From assembly GCF_026168755.1 (NCBI RefSeq), contig NZ_JAPFDR010000004.1, positions 1 through 64,000 on the forward strand: DNA of 64,000 nt. Reading direction: 5' to 3'. This document shows, piece after piece, positions 42,881 to 52,443 of the stretch. Origin of the DNA: Clostridium sp. Its GTDB lineage: Bacteria; Bacillota; Clostridia; Clostridiales; Clostridiaceae. The notes beneath the pieces were generated by a model. It was given only the letters and a program-made list of their open reading frames with translations. It did no database searches and was not told the DNA's origin. Position 1 is the stretch's first letter. Each line of letters starts with the position of its first letter. Position numbers and translations under genes: made by a program.

Positions 42881-42898
42881 ATTAAGTAATTGCTTAAT
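42881..42898. promoter_or_regulatory. Candidate autoregulatory operator of the ArsR-type gene
   Basis: Near-perfect 18-bp palindrome ATTAAGTAATTGCTTAAT 18 bp upstream of the start. Confidence 0.5.
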
Positions 42899-43063
42899 TA
42901 AATTGTATTCCTCTTAATTGATTTTCTCAAATTTAATTTAAAGCAAATTTATATGATAATTAGTTAAAAATCAACAACCCACTTATTTATCTTACAATCA
43001 CTTCCAAATACAGTAATTTTCTTCATTTTACAGATTGTCCCAGTATTTTAGTAATAATCTTTA

Positions 43064-43858
43064 TTAAATTTCTACTGGGATTGCTTGTCTATTTTTAAAT
43101 CTATATATATTTTTAAAGCCCATATTCTTTAATACCTCAATACTTTCTTTAATATCTGCTCCAACATCTTCAAGCTTATGAGCATCAGAACCTACAGTTA
43201 TTATTTCTCCACCTAAATCATAATACATTTTTAATATATCATTTGATGGCATAGTTTCATTAACCATTCCTCTTAATGTAGAGGTATTAACCTCAATACC
43301 TTTACCAGACTTAATAATATTTTTAAGTACCTCTTCTATCTTTTCCTTATAATCATTAAAATCATAATTCCCATGAGTATTAAAAGCATATCTCTTCATT
43401 AAATCTAAATGAGCTACAACATCAATATAAGGTGAAGTGCAAACCTTATTTACTTCTTCAAAATATCTACTATAGCTTTCTTCTTTAGAATGAGAGCTCA
43501 TATATGTTGCAAGTCCAATATTATAATCAAAATTATGTACTGATCCTAAAATAAAATCAAAAGGTATATCTTCAAGTATTAACCTTAATTCTTCCTCATT
43601 TTCATGTGGCTCACAAATTTCAATCCCAGCTCTAATTGTAAGTTTATCTTTAAAAATATCCCTACACTCTTTTATTTCATCACTATACTTCTTTAAATTT
43701 AGAAAACCATAGCTTTTTATTCCTTCTTTAACAGAAAAATGTTCAGTAAAACAAATTTCATTTATACCTTTTTCAATTGCAACTTGGCAAACTGATAATA
43801 TAGTTTCCTTACTATCAAAAGAATTATTTGAATGAATGTGATAATCAATTAAATACAT
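43064..43858 (-). CDS. hisK: PHP-domain histidinol-phosphatase (HisJ/HisK family)
   Basis: DYHIHSNNSFDS, GSVHNFDY, VGSDAHKLEDVG; start MYLIDYHIHSN. Confidence 0.85.
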   Translation of the reverse strand: MYLIDYHIHSNNSFDSKETILSVCQVAIEKGINEICFTEHFSVKEGIKSYGFLNLKKYSDEIKECRDIFKDKLTIRAGIEICEPHENEEELRLILEDIPFDFILGSVHNFDYNIGLATYMSSHSKEESYSRYFEEVNKVCTSPYIDVVAHLDLMKRYAFNTHGNYDFNDYKEKIEEVLKNIIKSGKGIEVNTSTLRGMVNETMPSNDILKMYYDLGGEIITVGSDAHKLEDVGADIKESIEVLKNMGFKNIYRFKNRQAIPVEI

Positions 43859-43974
43859 ATTGTTCTCCTTATTTGCTACGAATTTTAGTATATGCATAGT
43901 ATAACATAAATTTTAATTTTCACTTATTTCATAATAAAAATACTGTTGCTTCCTTTTCCTAATAATATAACATT

Positions 43975-44358
43975 CTATTTTTCATATAATTCAAGTGGCA
44001 GTTTATCTGGATCTTCAAAAAAAGTAAATCTTCTTAATGTAAACTCATCTATTCTTATAGGCTCACATTTCACTCCATTACTTTCTAAATATCTTACAGT
44101 TTCTTCAATATCATCAACTTCGAAAGCAAGATGTCTAAGCCCCCTTGCCTCAGGATAACTTACTCTCTCAGGAGAATTTTTAAAAGAAAATAATTCTATT
44201 TGACTATCACCAAGCTCCAAATCTAGTTTATAAGATTCCCTTTCTTCTCTATATACTTCCCTAATAACCTTAAGACCTAATATTTCAGTATAAAACTTTT
44301 TTGATACTTTATAATTTGAGCAAATTACTGCTACATGATGTATTTTATTTATCTTCAT
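43975..44358 (-). CDS. VOC family glyoxalase-like protein
   Basis: KINKIHHVAVICSNYKVSKKFYTEILGLKV, RGLRHLAFEVDDIE. Confidence 0.85.
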   Translation of the reverse strand: MKINKIHHVAVICSNYKVSKKFYTEILGLKVIREVYREERESYKLDLELGDSQIELFSFKNSPERVSYPEARGLRHLAFEVDDIEETVRYLESNGVKCEPIRIDEFTLRRFTFFEDPDKLPLELYEK

Positions 44359-44377
44359 AATTTCTTCTCCATAAAAT

Positions 44378-44605
44378 TATTTATCAATATTTTTTAAATT
44401 AAATTCTCTAACTACTATTTCAGCTACTTTTTCTGCAACTAATCCTGTAAAGTGGATACATTATTCTTTATGCTCCCCTTGTTTCAATCAAATTCTTTTG
44501 TTAATATACGACAACATAAAGCATTCTTACCATTAGCCATATAAATAAATCCTCATCATCCTTCTTTACCTTATTAATACTAATCTCTGTTTTCATTTAC
44601 ATTTT
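44378..44605 (-). pseudogene. Possible remnant of a disrupted small gene
   Basis: RBS TAGGAGGAATT, MKTEISINKVKKDDEDLYMANGKNALCCRILTKEFD-stop, then a coding-like segment FTGLVAEKVAEIVVREFNLKNIDK-stop in another register. Confidence 0.35.
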
Positions 44606-44849
44606 TAATTCCTCCTAAAGTAAATATATAAATACTTTTATAAACTATAACTTGATTCAAGGTCTCTAATTGGTATTTTACGGAATAATACTATTTATTT
44701 CAATAAAAAAATAAGATGTTAAATAGCTTGTTCTATCTAACATCTTATTTAATACCCTTTTATACCACAATTGTTTTACCCTAAATACCATAAATAAACT
44801 ATAAGAAACCTTACCCATCAGCTCCTATAAGCTTATAATTTAAATTCTC

Positions 44850-44969
44850 TTAATACCCTAATGTATCTTCATACTCTTTAAGTATGGCATCTTTTTCAGA
44901 TGATTTTACTTCATCTTTTTTCTCTTTTACTTCCTCATTCATTTCTACAACTTTTGATTCATCAACCAT
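44850..44969 (-). CDS. 39-aa acidic/Lys-rich small protein (not in ORF track)
   Basis: MVDESKVVEMNEEVKEKKDEVKSSEKDAILKEYEDTLGY with GGGAGGG upstream. Confidence 0.55.
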   Translation of the reverse strand: MVDESKVVEMNEEVKEKKDEVKSSEKDAILKEYEDTLGY

Positions 44970-45151
44970 ATTAAACCCTCCCGCTTTATATTTTGTATAC
45001 GTTTTCCAGTTATGTATTTATTATATCATATTATTTTTATTTTTCCATATATTTTTTATAATTTTCTGACTTTTTTTATTTTTAACCTATCTTCAAATCT
45101 AATAATTTACCCCTAGTTTTTATGTATTTTTTCAAAACTAGAGGTAATCTA

Positions 45152-45763
45152 CTATGGAGTTAATATTGGTAATGATTCATTTTCTAATATGCAATATCTT
45201 ACATTGTTGTTCGTTAAATTACATATATTATTTTCAAGCATAAAATTAAAAACTACCCTAACCCTTACATTATTAATTACAAAAATATGTCCATTTTCTA
45301 TAATTCCTAACATATTAAAAATATTTAATGCTATATTTTGATGTTGTTGTCCAACAACAATTGTAATTACTTCTGGGCATTTACCATCTTTTCTACACTC
45401 CAAATATTCCTTATGCAATGCCCATATTATATCATTTTTATCTAAAATACTTCTTATTAAAGATATAACCTCAAATGTTCTACTTCTTTCCTTCTCAGAA
45501 ATATAGGCTATCATTTCTCCTTCTATACTTCCAATTGAGTTATTCACTATACCATTAATAAGATTATAAAGATTACTAAAATATCTCTTTCTAAACTCTA
45601 CAAAACTACTTTTAATTAAAAATTCACAATCACCATCATTATTTTTTAATACCTTCTTATAAACTCTTTTTTCAGTCTTATAATACTTCTTTCTTATTTC
45701 AGCAACTTTTTTCCTACATAAAATTTCTTTTAAATTACTCACTTCCTGAATGTCCGATGACAT
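45152..45763 (-). CDS. Hypothetical protein
   Basis: 203-aa uninterrupted ORF with upstream AGGAATT-type RBS; no family recognised. Confidence 0.65.
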   Translation of the reverse strand: MSSDIQEVSNLKEILCRKKVAEIRKKYYKTEKRVYKKVLKNNDGDCEFLIKSSFVEFRKRYFSNLYNLINGIVNNSIGSIEGEMIAYISEKERSRTFEVISLIRSILDKNDIIWALHKEYLECRKDGKCPEVITIVVGQQHQNIALNIFNMLGIIENGHIFVINNVRVRVVFNFMLENNICNLTNNNVRYCILENESLPILTP

Positions 45764-45830
45764 ATAATTCCTCCAAATATATCACTCTTACTATAATTCT
45801 ACATATGAATATTGTTTTTTATTCTAAAAA

Positions 45831-45879
45831 ATCTACCTCCGGGGTCAATCCAATATTTGGATTGACCCCGGAGGTAGAT
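45831..45879. repeat. Palindrome family member PAL-B
   Basis: Perfect 23-bp stem ATCTACCTCCGGGGTCAATCCAA-TAT-TTGGATTGACCCCGGAGGTAGAT. Confidence 0.9.
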
Positions 45880-45894
45880 ACATTATATGGAATA

Positions 45895-46584
45895 TTAATC
45901 TCCTACACCAAAATCGGTATTATGATATAACACTTCAATTGTTGGATAATCATCTAAATAACTATATTCCTTTCTAAACCATTGAACTAATTCTTCATCT
46001 CTTTTTATAGATGTAGTATTATTAACAAAAACATTAATTGTTCCATACTTAAAATTCTCTAAAAGTATTTCTATGTCTTTTCTAATCATTTCTTTAGTTT
46101 GTCCCTTTATTCCCACCATCAAACATACAGATTGAAACTTCTCAGAAACCTCTTTAGCATCTTTAAATTTAGCATTTTTATTAAGAAAATTATTTCTAAA
46201 ATCGTAATCAAAAGTTTCAACACCAATTTTAAATATTATAGGTACATTAAAGAAATTTTTAATTTCATCTAACCTATTTCTATAGCACCAGTGACTTTCA
46301 AAAAATAATAATTTAATCTTTTTTTCATCTACTATTTTCTTTATATAATTCATAGTTTCTTTAGGTATTTCAAAGCAACTACCTGAATTAATAACTTCAA
46401 GTACTCCAAATTCACCAGTTATGTTATCTAAAACCTCTTTATTTAATCTGTTTAACTCATCTTCATCTCTTCCATTATCATCAATGTAATCACAAAAACT
46501 ACATTTTCCCCAAATGCACGGGAATGCTCTTAATAAAACAATTTCTCTATTATTTTTATTTGTAATTTTATTATATCTATCCAT
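45895..46584 (-). CDS. Radical SAM protein, candidate queuine lyase (QueL-like)
   Basis: Cys cluster CIWGKCSFC (CX4CX2C); directly downstream of a preQ1-I riboswitch. Confidence 0.7.
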   Translation of the reverse strand: MDRYNKITNKNNREIVLLRAFPCIWGKCSFCDYIDDNGRDEDELNRLNKEVLDNITGEFGVLEVINSGSCFEIPKETMNYIKKIVDEKKIKLLFFESHWCYRNRLDEIKNFFNVPIIFKIGVETFDYDFRNNFLNKNAKFKDAKEVSEKFQSVCLMVGIKGQTKEMIRKDIEILLENFKYGTINVFVNNTTSIKRDEELVQWFRKEYSYLDDYPTIEVLYHNTDFGVGD

Positions 46585-46644
46585 TTTCCACTCCTCCTAT
46601 TTAGTAATAGTAAGAGAGGCCTCTTCTACCTTCCAAAATAAATA

Positions 46645-46670
46645 GACCCCTAAGTTATTACTCAGAGGTC
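46645..46670 (-). terminator. Expression-platform terminator of the preQ1 riboswitch
   Basis: GACCTCTGAG-TAATAA-CTTAGGGGTC then TATTTATTTT. Confidence 0.75.
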
Positions 46671-46728
46671 CTATAAACAAAACATATTCTTATTAAATTA
46701 TAAAATAACATATTTATTTTATAACTAA

Positions 46729-46771
46729 GCCTAGTTTTTTATAGAGGGATGGTCATACGAACCTCTCCTAG
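46729..46771 (-). ncRNA. preQ1-I riboswitch aptamer
   Basis: Minus strand CTAGGAGAGGTTCGTATGACCATCCCTCTATAAAAAACTAGGC; matches AGAGGUUC...CCCUCUAUAAAAAACUA. Confidence 0.88.
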
Positions 46772-46960
46772 TAATTCTACTAGATTTATAAATTTCTTTA
46801 ATATTATATCTTGATTATTTATTTTTTACAATACTACTAATTAACATAACCATTAGAAACTGCAAAATAAATTGACCCATATATTAAAATTATGCTAAAA
46901 TCATTTTGTTATTACAAATGTATATACATATGTCAATTTAAAACGGGGGATATATTAAAT

Positions 46961-48028
46961 ATGAAAAAATTTAAAGAATACTTAAATCACATATTTATTG
47001 ATGGGTTAAGTGGTATGGCTTTAGGGCTATTTTCTACATTAATAATAGGTACTATATTGCAACAAATAGGTATTTTTATAGATGGAAATCTAGGTAATAC
47101 TATCTTTCTTATAGGTAAACTTGCAGCATCTGCTACTTGTGCTGGAATAGGTGTTGGAGTTGCTTATAAATTTAAAGAAACTCCACTTATAGTAATTTCT
47201 GCAGCAGTATCTGGTATGATTGGTGGATTTGCAACTAAAATATTGACTGGTAATATAATGAGTGATACTGGAGTTATTACACTTGCTGGTCCTGGTGAAC
47301 CATTAGGTGCTTTTATTGCTGCATTAGTAGGAATTGAAGTTGGACATCTTATTTCTGGTAAAACCAAAATAGATATAATAGTTACTCCACTTGTTAGTAT
47401 TGGTATTGGTTCTACTGTTGGTTTACTTATAGGTCCTCCAATTTCAGAATTTATGACTTGGCTTGGAACAATAATAATGTTTGCTATGGAACAACAACCT
47501 TTTATTATGGGTATTTTAGTTTCAGTAATTATGGGTATCTTATTAACACTGCCTATTAGTTCTGCTGCCATTGGAGTTATATTAAATCTTGATGGAATAA
47601 CTGCTGGAGCTGCTGTTGTGGGATGCTGCTGTCAAATGGTTGGTTTTGCTGTTGCAAGCTATAGAGAAAATAAATTTGGTGGTCTTCTTGCACAAGGTGT
47701 TGGTACATCAATGCTTCAAATACCTAATATAATTAAAAAACCTGTAATATGGCTACCTGCAATTATATCTAGTGCAATATTAGGTCCTATTTCTTCAACC
47801 TTCTTAAAAATGACTAATAATGCAACTGGATCAGGTATGGGATCTGCAGGATTTGTTGGACAAATTATGGCTTATCAAACAATGACAGAAACAGCATCAT
47901 CAAAAATAGTTATATTACAAATAATCATAATGCACTTTGTCCTTCCAGCTCTTCTTACATTCATAATTTCCGAATTTATGCGTAAGAAAGAATGGATTAA
48001 ACACGGTGATATGGCTTTAGACTTGTAA
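46961..48028 (+). CDS. PfoR-like membrane protein / PTS EIIC-type sugar transporter domain protein
   Basis: Ten-TM-like GIGVGVAYKFKETPLIVISAAVSGMIGG; start MKKFKEYLNHIFIDG. Confidence 0.75.
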   Translation: MKKFKEYLNHIFIDGLSGMALGLFSTLIIGTILQQIGIFIDGNLGNTIFLIGKLAASATCAGIGVGVAYKFKETPLIVISAAVSGMIGGFATKILTGNIMSDTGVITLAGPGEPLGAFIAALVGIEVGHLISGKTKIDIIVTPLVSIGIGSTVGLLIGPPISEFMTWLGTIIMFAMEQQPFIMGILVSVIMGILLTLPISSAAIGVILNLDGITAGAAVVGCCCQMVGFAVASYRENKFGGLLAQGVGTSMLQIPNIIKKPVIWLPAIISSAILGPISSTFLKMTNNATGSGMGSAGFVGQIMAYQTMTETASSKIVILQIIIMHFVLPALLTFIISEFMRKKEWIKHGDMALDL

Positions 48029-48093
48029 AAAATGGGTAAACCTCCGGGGATAATCCAATATATGGATTATCCCCGGAGGTTTACCCATTTTTT
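48027..48093. repeat. Palindrome family member PAL-C, bidirectional terminator
   Basis: Perfect 31-bp stem AAAAAATGGGTAAACCTCCGGGGATAATCCA-ATATA-revcomp; overlaps stop codons of both convergent genes. Confidence 0.9.
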
Positions 48094-49304
48094 AACTCAT
48101 TTATACATCTTCCTTTATTAGTCCAAATAGGCAAATTAACAACATATTTTTCAATTATATCTACTCCTAATTCCTTAGCTTCTTCCTCTTGAATCATACC
48201 TCTTATTTCACTTAAAATTTCATCTAAACTCTTTTCCTGTACTATAACATATAAAAACTTTAGGAATTCATCTATTTCCTCTTCTGACATAATAAAATAT
48301 TTTAAAAATCTTTGTTTAAAATCCTTTGCATAACTATTATTAACTTCCCAATTACTCTTAGATAATGATAATAATTCACTTTCAGAAAACTTTCTATAAT
48401 CTCTATTTTTCATTTTTCTATTAATTTCATTATAAAGATTAACATAATTATCTATATTAGAGTTAAATATAAAAACACCTTCAACAATATATTCATCACT
48501 ATATTTAGAACTTTCTCTTAAAATGGTAAGTAAATACTGATGCTGGTATTCTTCATCTAAATATTGCTTGACAAATTCAATAATCTGATTTATTTCTAAT
48601 AAACCATAAGCTCTAACCATCCCTCTATATAAATTTATCACCATAGTATTATTTTTAATTTTACGCCTAGCTTGGAAATCTTCTAACAATTTAATAATTT
48701 CTTGAGTTACTAATGGCATTAAGAACATCTTATTCCCTTCTTTATTTTCAACAGGAAATATTGCTCCAAGCTCAACAAAATAATCTATATAAATCTCCTC
48801 ATCATTAGGAATATTATCCAAATTTCTTTCACCATCATTTTTATAATATTTTCTTAAAGCCTTAAATGCCCCCTCATCTAAAAGTTCAAATTTCTCTAAT
48901 ATAAGCTTTTCATAAGATGATAATAAAGCTTCTTTTAATTCTTGCTTTTTATATTTATAAACTTTACTAATACCTAAAGCTTCAGCAATCTTAACTAGCC
49001 TTTCTCTTGTCATAGCAGACAATAATTCATTTAAATCCTTAGAATATGGTGTATTTTTAAATTGTTTTTCAATTCTTTTATTATTTTCCTCTTTTACAGA
49101 GTTACATAACCTTTCCATAGCTATTAATATATTATTAAGTTCTTCATTATATTTATCTTCATCACTTTTTTTTATAAATTCATCTATATTTAAATCCTTA
49201 TATCCTTTATTAACACACTCTTCACACAACCATAATTGCATATTAATATCAAAAAATACAGCATCTTTACCGCACTTCTCACATCTCTCATGCTTTTGCT
49301 TCAT
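48081..49304 (-). CDS. Zn-ribbon plus SAP/Rho-N-like domain protein of unknown function
   Basis: CEKCGKDAVFFDINMQLWLCEEC; RLVKIAEALGISKVYKYKKQELKEALL. Confidence 0.65.
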   Translation of the reverse strand: MKQKHERCEKCGKDAVFFDINMQLWLCEECVNKGYKDLNIDEFIKKSDEDKYNEELNNILIAMERLCNSVKEENNKRIEKQFKNTPYSKDLNELLSAMTRERLVKIAEALGISKVYKYKKQELKEALLSSYEKLILEKFELLDEGAFKALRKYYKNDGERNLDNIPNDEEIYIDYFVELGAIFPVENKEGNKMFLMPLVTQEIIKLLEDFQARRKIKNNTMVINLYRGMVRAYGLLEINQIIEFVKQYLDEEYQHQYLLTILRESSKYSDEYIVEGVFIFNSNIDNYVNLYNEINRKMKNRDYRKFSESELLSLSKSNWEVNNSYAKDFKQRFLKYFIMSEEEIDEFLKFLYVIVQEKSLDEILSEIRGMIQEEEAKELGVDIIEKYVVNLPIWTNKGRCINELKNG

Positions 49305-49590
49305 TAATCACGACCTCCATTTCTACCTTTCACGCTTTTATCATTATTTCCAAATAATATAAAATTTAGTCGCCCTTTATGCAAGTTTTGTGTTTTAAAA
49401 GTATAAAAGTAGTACTCTAACTATTCTTAGCTTAAGTACTACTTTATAATATTTATTTATATATTAATATTATTCTAAAATATAAACTGTTACTCATTTT
49501 ATATGTAATAACCTAAAAAGTTTAAACTTATTATTTTTATATTCTCTTGGTTATTAACACTTTACATATATATTATAAACTTATATCTTC

Positions 49591-50235
49591 TTACTTCTTA
49601 TATCCCATTATAACTAGTGCTAACACAAGTGGAATACAGGAAATTAATATAGCCTTTTTTCCTATACTTAATGAAAAAATTGAACCTATAAAAGCACCAA
49701 AACAAAATACAAATATTATAAAATAATATTGCAAGGCTACTTTTAAATGCTTCATATCTTTATTTTTTATAAAAACAACCAACTTTTCTGTTCCACTTCT
49801 TAAATTACCTGTACACATAGTCGTAGCATAAGCATTTCCATGAAATTTTCTAAAACTTTCTACTTGCATTGCACAAATTAATGAAATTAAAGTGTTTGCA
49901 ATATAATCATAGGATATAAATGCTACAAGTATAAGTAAGATTATTTCTATTGCTAAAACAGCTTGTCTCCAATGTATTTTTTCATGAGCTGATAATCTAT
50001 GCCTTATAATTTCAGCCAATAAAACTCCAGTTGCAAAAGCTATAATTGGAACTATATATTTAACAATATCACTTGTATTGCCTTCTATAAAGCTAATACC
50101 TAACATAACCATATTTCCTGTTTGAGCATTTGCAAATACCTTTCCCCTACATAAATAAGTATATGCATCTAAAAATCCACCTGTTAATGCTAGTAAAAAA
50201 CCAACCCTTAATGATTCTGAAAATTGTTTATTCAT
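49591..50235 (-). CDS. YoaK family (DUF1275) membrane protein
   Basis: LALTGGFLDAYTYLCRGKVFANAQTGNMVMLG. Confidence 0.88.
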   Translation of the reverse strand: MNKQFSESLRVGFLLALTGGFLDAYTYLCRGKVFANAQTGNMVMLGISFIEGNTSDIVKYIVPIIAFATGVLLAEIIRHRLSAHEKIHWRQAVLAIEIILLILVAFISYDYIANTLISLICAMQVESFRKFHGNAYATTMCTGNLRSGTEKLVVFIKNKDMKHLKVALQYYFIIFVFCFGAFIGSIFSLSIGKKAILISCIPLVLALVIMGYKK

Positions 50236-50368
50236 AAATAGCCCCTATATCCCAATTCTTTTATAAATTTCTATAATAATACATTATACTACTTTTAATT
50301 GTATAATACATTCTATAATAAAAAATAAACAGAGATTTATAAATAATATTTCTCTGCTTATACAATAT

Positions 50369-52207
50369 TTAAATATAAATATCTGAAAACTCTATATTCA
50401 TCCTTGTTATCATTCCATTAAATACCTCATTATAATCTAATTTATTTAAATGATCTTCATTGCTTAAAATTGAAACTGGTAATTTTACAGTAAATTCACT
50501 TCCAACTCCAAATTCACTTTTTACATCTATTATACCGCCTTGAATATTAATTAAATCTTTTACAATAGATAATCCTATACCACTTCCCTCACTTCTCTTT
50601 CTAAGCCTATCCTCTACTTGCTTAAACCTTTCAAAAATAACTTTTAATTTATCATCTGGAATTCCAATTCCATTATCTTTTACGGTTATATTAAAAGTTT
50701 CACCACAATCTTTTAATAATACCTCTATTTTACCAGATGAATTAGTATACTTAATACTATTAGAAAGTAGGTTAAGAATTGTTCTCTCTAGCTTTTCTAA
50801 GTCAAATGCCATTATTTTTTCCTCAACATCTGTGTCAAAAATTAAAGTAATATCATTTTGCTTAGCAAATTCAGCCACAGCCATAGCTATATTTTCAATA
50901 AAATTTACTATATTATAATTTTGAGGATTATACTCATAATAACCACAATCAAATTTAGTAGAATCTATTAAATTATTAACTAACTTTAATAGACGTTTAG
51001 AGTTTTGATTTATTATTTCAATATAATTTTTTAACCTATTATTCTTTTTTAATAAATCTTTTTCTATTAACTCAATAGTTTGTAAAGAGCTAAAAATTAA
51101 GTTTAAAGGAGTTCTTAATTCATGTGATAAGTTTGCAAAAAACTCCAACCTCAATTTTTCAACTTCGCTTCTATGAGAAATATCTCTTATTATATCAATA
51201 ACACCTACTAAATTACCATAACTATCTAGAAATGGTTCCTTAACAATTTCAAACTCTACTGATTTTTCATTAATTTTCACATACTCATTATATATTTTTC
51301 TACATCTATTATTAATAACCTCTAAATCTGATAGGATAGTATCTTTAGCTATATCACTTAATTTAGGAATAGTAGTAATTTTTTTACCTATAACTTCTTC
51401 TCTACTAACATTTAACCATTTTAAAAAACTATTATTGCAATCTAAATAAACCCCTTCAGTATCTCTAAGCACTACGTACTCAGACATATTGTTAGTTATA
51501 TAAGCTAATGTATTACCATCATTTATTTTCTCCATCTTTCCAATTATGCTTTCAAAAACTCCTATAACTCCAATTATTTCATTATTACTATATATTGAAT
51601 ATCTATGAAGTAAATAAATATTACTTTTCAATTTACAAATTTCTCTACAATAGTACTTTCTTGACTTTATAAATTCTTCGCAAGATTTCGAGTACTTCTC
51701 TCCCATCTCTTCGCCATATATTTCAATATCATTTGCTCCATAAATATCCTTTTCAATATAATCAGAAAGAATTTTAAAATTTTCACTACCTCGAACATAT
51801 TTATTTTCTGAATTCTTAATAAAGAAAATCTCATCTTTTCTTTGAACATCTTCTAAAAAACGTTTATCCATACAGGATTCAAAATATAATATAAAATATT
51901 CATCATTTACTTTTTGTATAGTAACTTTAATAAAGTCATTTAATTGTCTAATATATTTAGTATAAGTCAAATTATTATCATCAGAAGCTTGTACCATATT
52001 AAGAAAATTTCTATCTTCTTTATATTCTGATAAAACATCAAAAAAATCTTTACTTATAACATCTTCATAAGCCATATTTAATAATAAAAGCACTTTATCA
52101 CTAATATATTTAATTTCCATATTAAAATCTTCATTTTCTAAAAATCTAAATTTACCATATATCATAGCCATAGGCATTTTTCTAAAAACCTCTTTATAAT
52201 CAATCAT
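50369..52207 (-). CDS. Orphan PAS-domain histidine kinase
   Basis: PAS; LSHELRTPLNLIFSSLQ; GSGIGLSIVKDLI; start MIDYKEVFRKMP. Confidence 0.88.
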   Translation of the reverse strand: MIDYKEVFRKMPMAMIYGKFRFLENEDFNMEIKYISDKVLLLLNMAYEDVISKDFFDVLSEYKEDRNFLNMVQASDDNNLTYTKYIRQLNDFIKVTIQKVNDEYFILYFESCMDKRFLEDVQRKDEIFFIKNSENKYVRGSENFKILSDYIEKDIYGANDIEIYGEEMGEKYSKSCEEFIKSRKYYCREICKLKSNIYLLHRYSIYSNNEIIGVIGVFESIIGKMEKINDGNTLAYITNNMSEYVVLRDTEGVYLDCNNSFLKWLNVSREEVIGKKITTIPKLSDIAKDTILSDLEVINNRCRKIYNEYVKINEKSVEFEIVKEPFLDSYGNLVGVIDIIRDISHRSEVEKLRLEFFANLSHELRTPLNLIFSSLQTIELIEKDLLKKNNRLKNYIEIINQNSKRLLKLVNNLIDSTKFDCGYYEYNPQNYNIVNFIENIAMAVAEFAKQNDITLIFDTDVEEKIMAFDLEKLERTILNLLSNSIKYTNSSGKIEVLLKDCGETFNITVKDNGIGIPDDKLKVIFERFKQVEDRLRKRSEGSGIGLSIVKDLINIQGGIIDVKSEFGVGSEFTVKLPVSILSNEDHLNKLDYNEVFNGMITRMNIEFSDIYI

Positions 52208-52443
52208 CTTTCTACCCTCGAAATATAAAACTCTATAATTATATCTAATAAACATAACTATATTAATTAAATTAAAATTTACTTATATAATTTTAGCATT
52301 TTTTATTTAAATATAACATATTTGTAAATAAATTATATTATATTATATTTCTTTTAATATTTGCAATAAAAACTAAAAATAGTGATTATTTCATTTATAA
52401 ATAATCACTATTTTACAAATTACTTTATATTAAATCGTATAAA

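Noticed and set aside
47164-47571. 135-aa - strand ORF inside the PfoR-like gene
   Set aside because: Antisense to a clear membrane protein frame; low-complexity I/P/T composition
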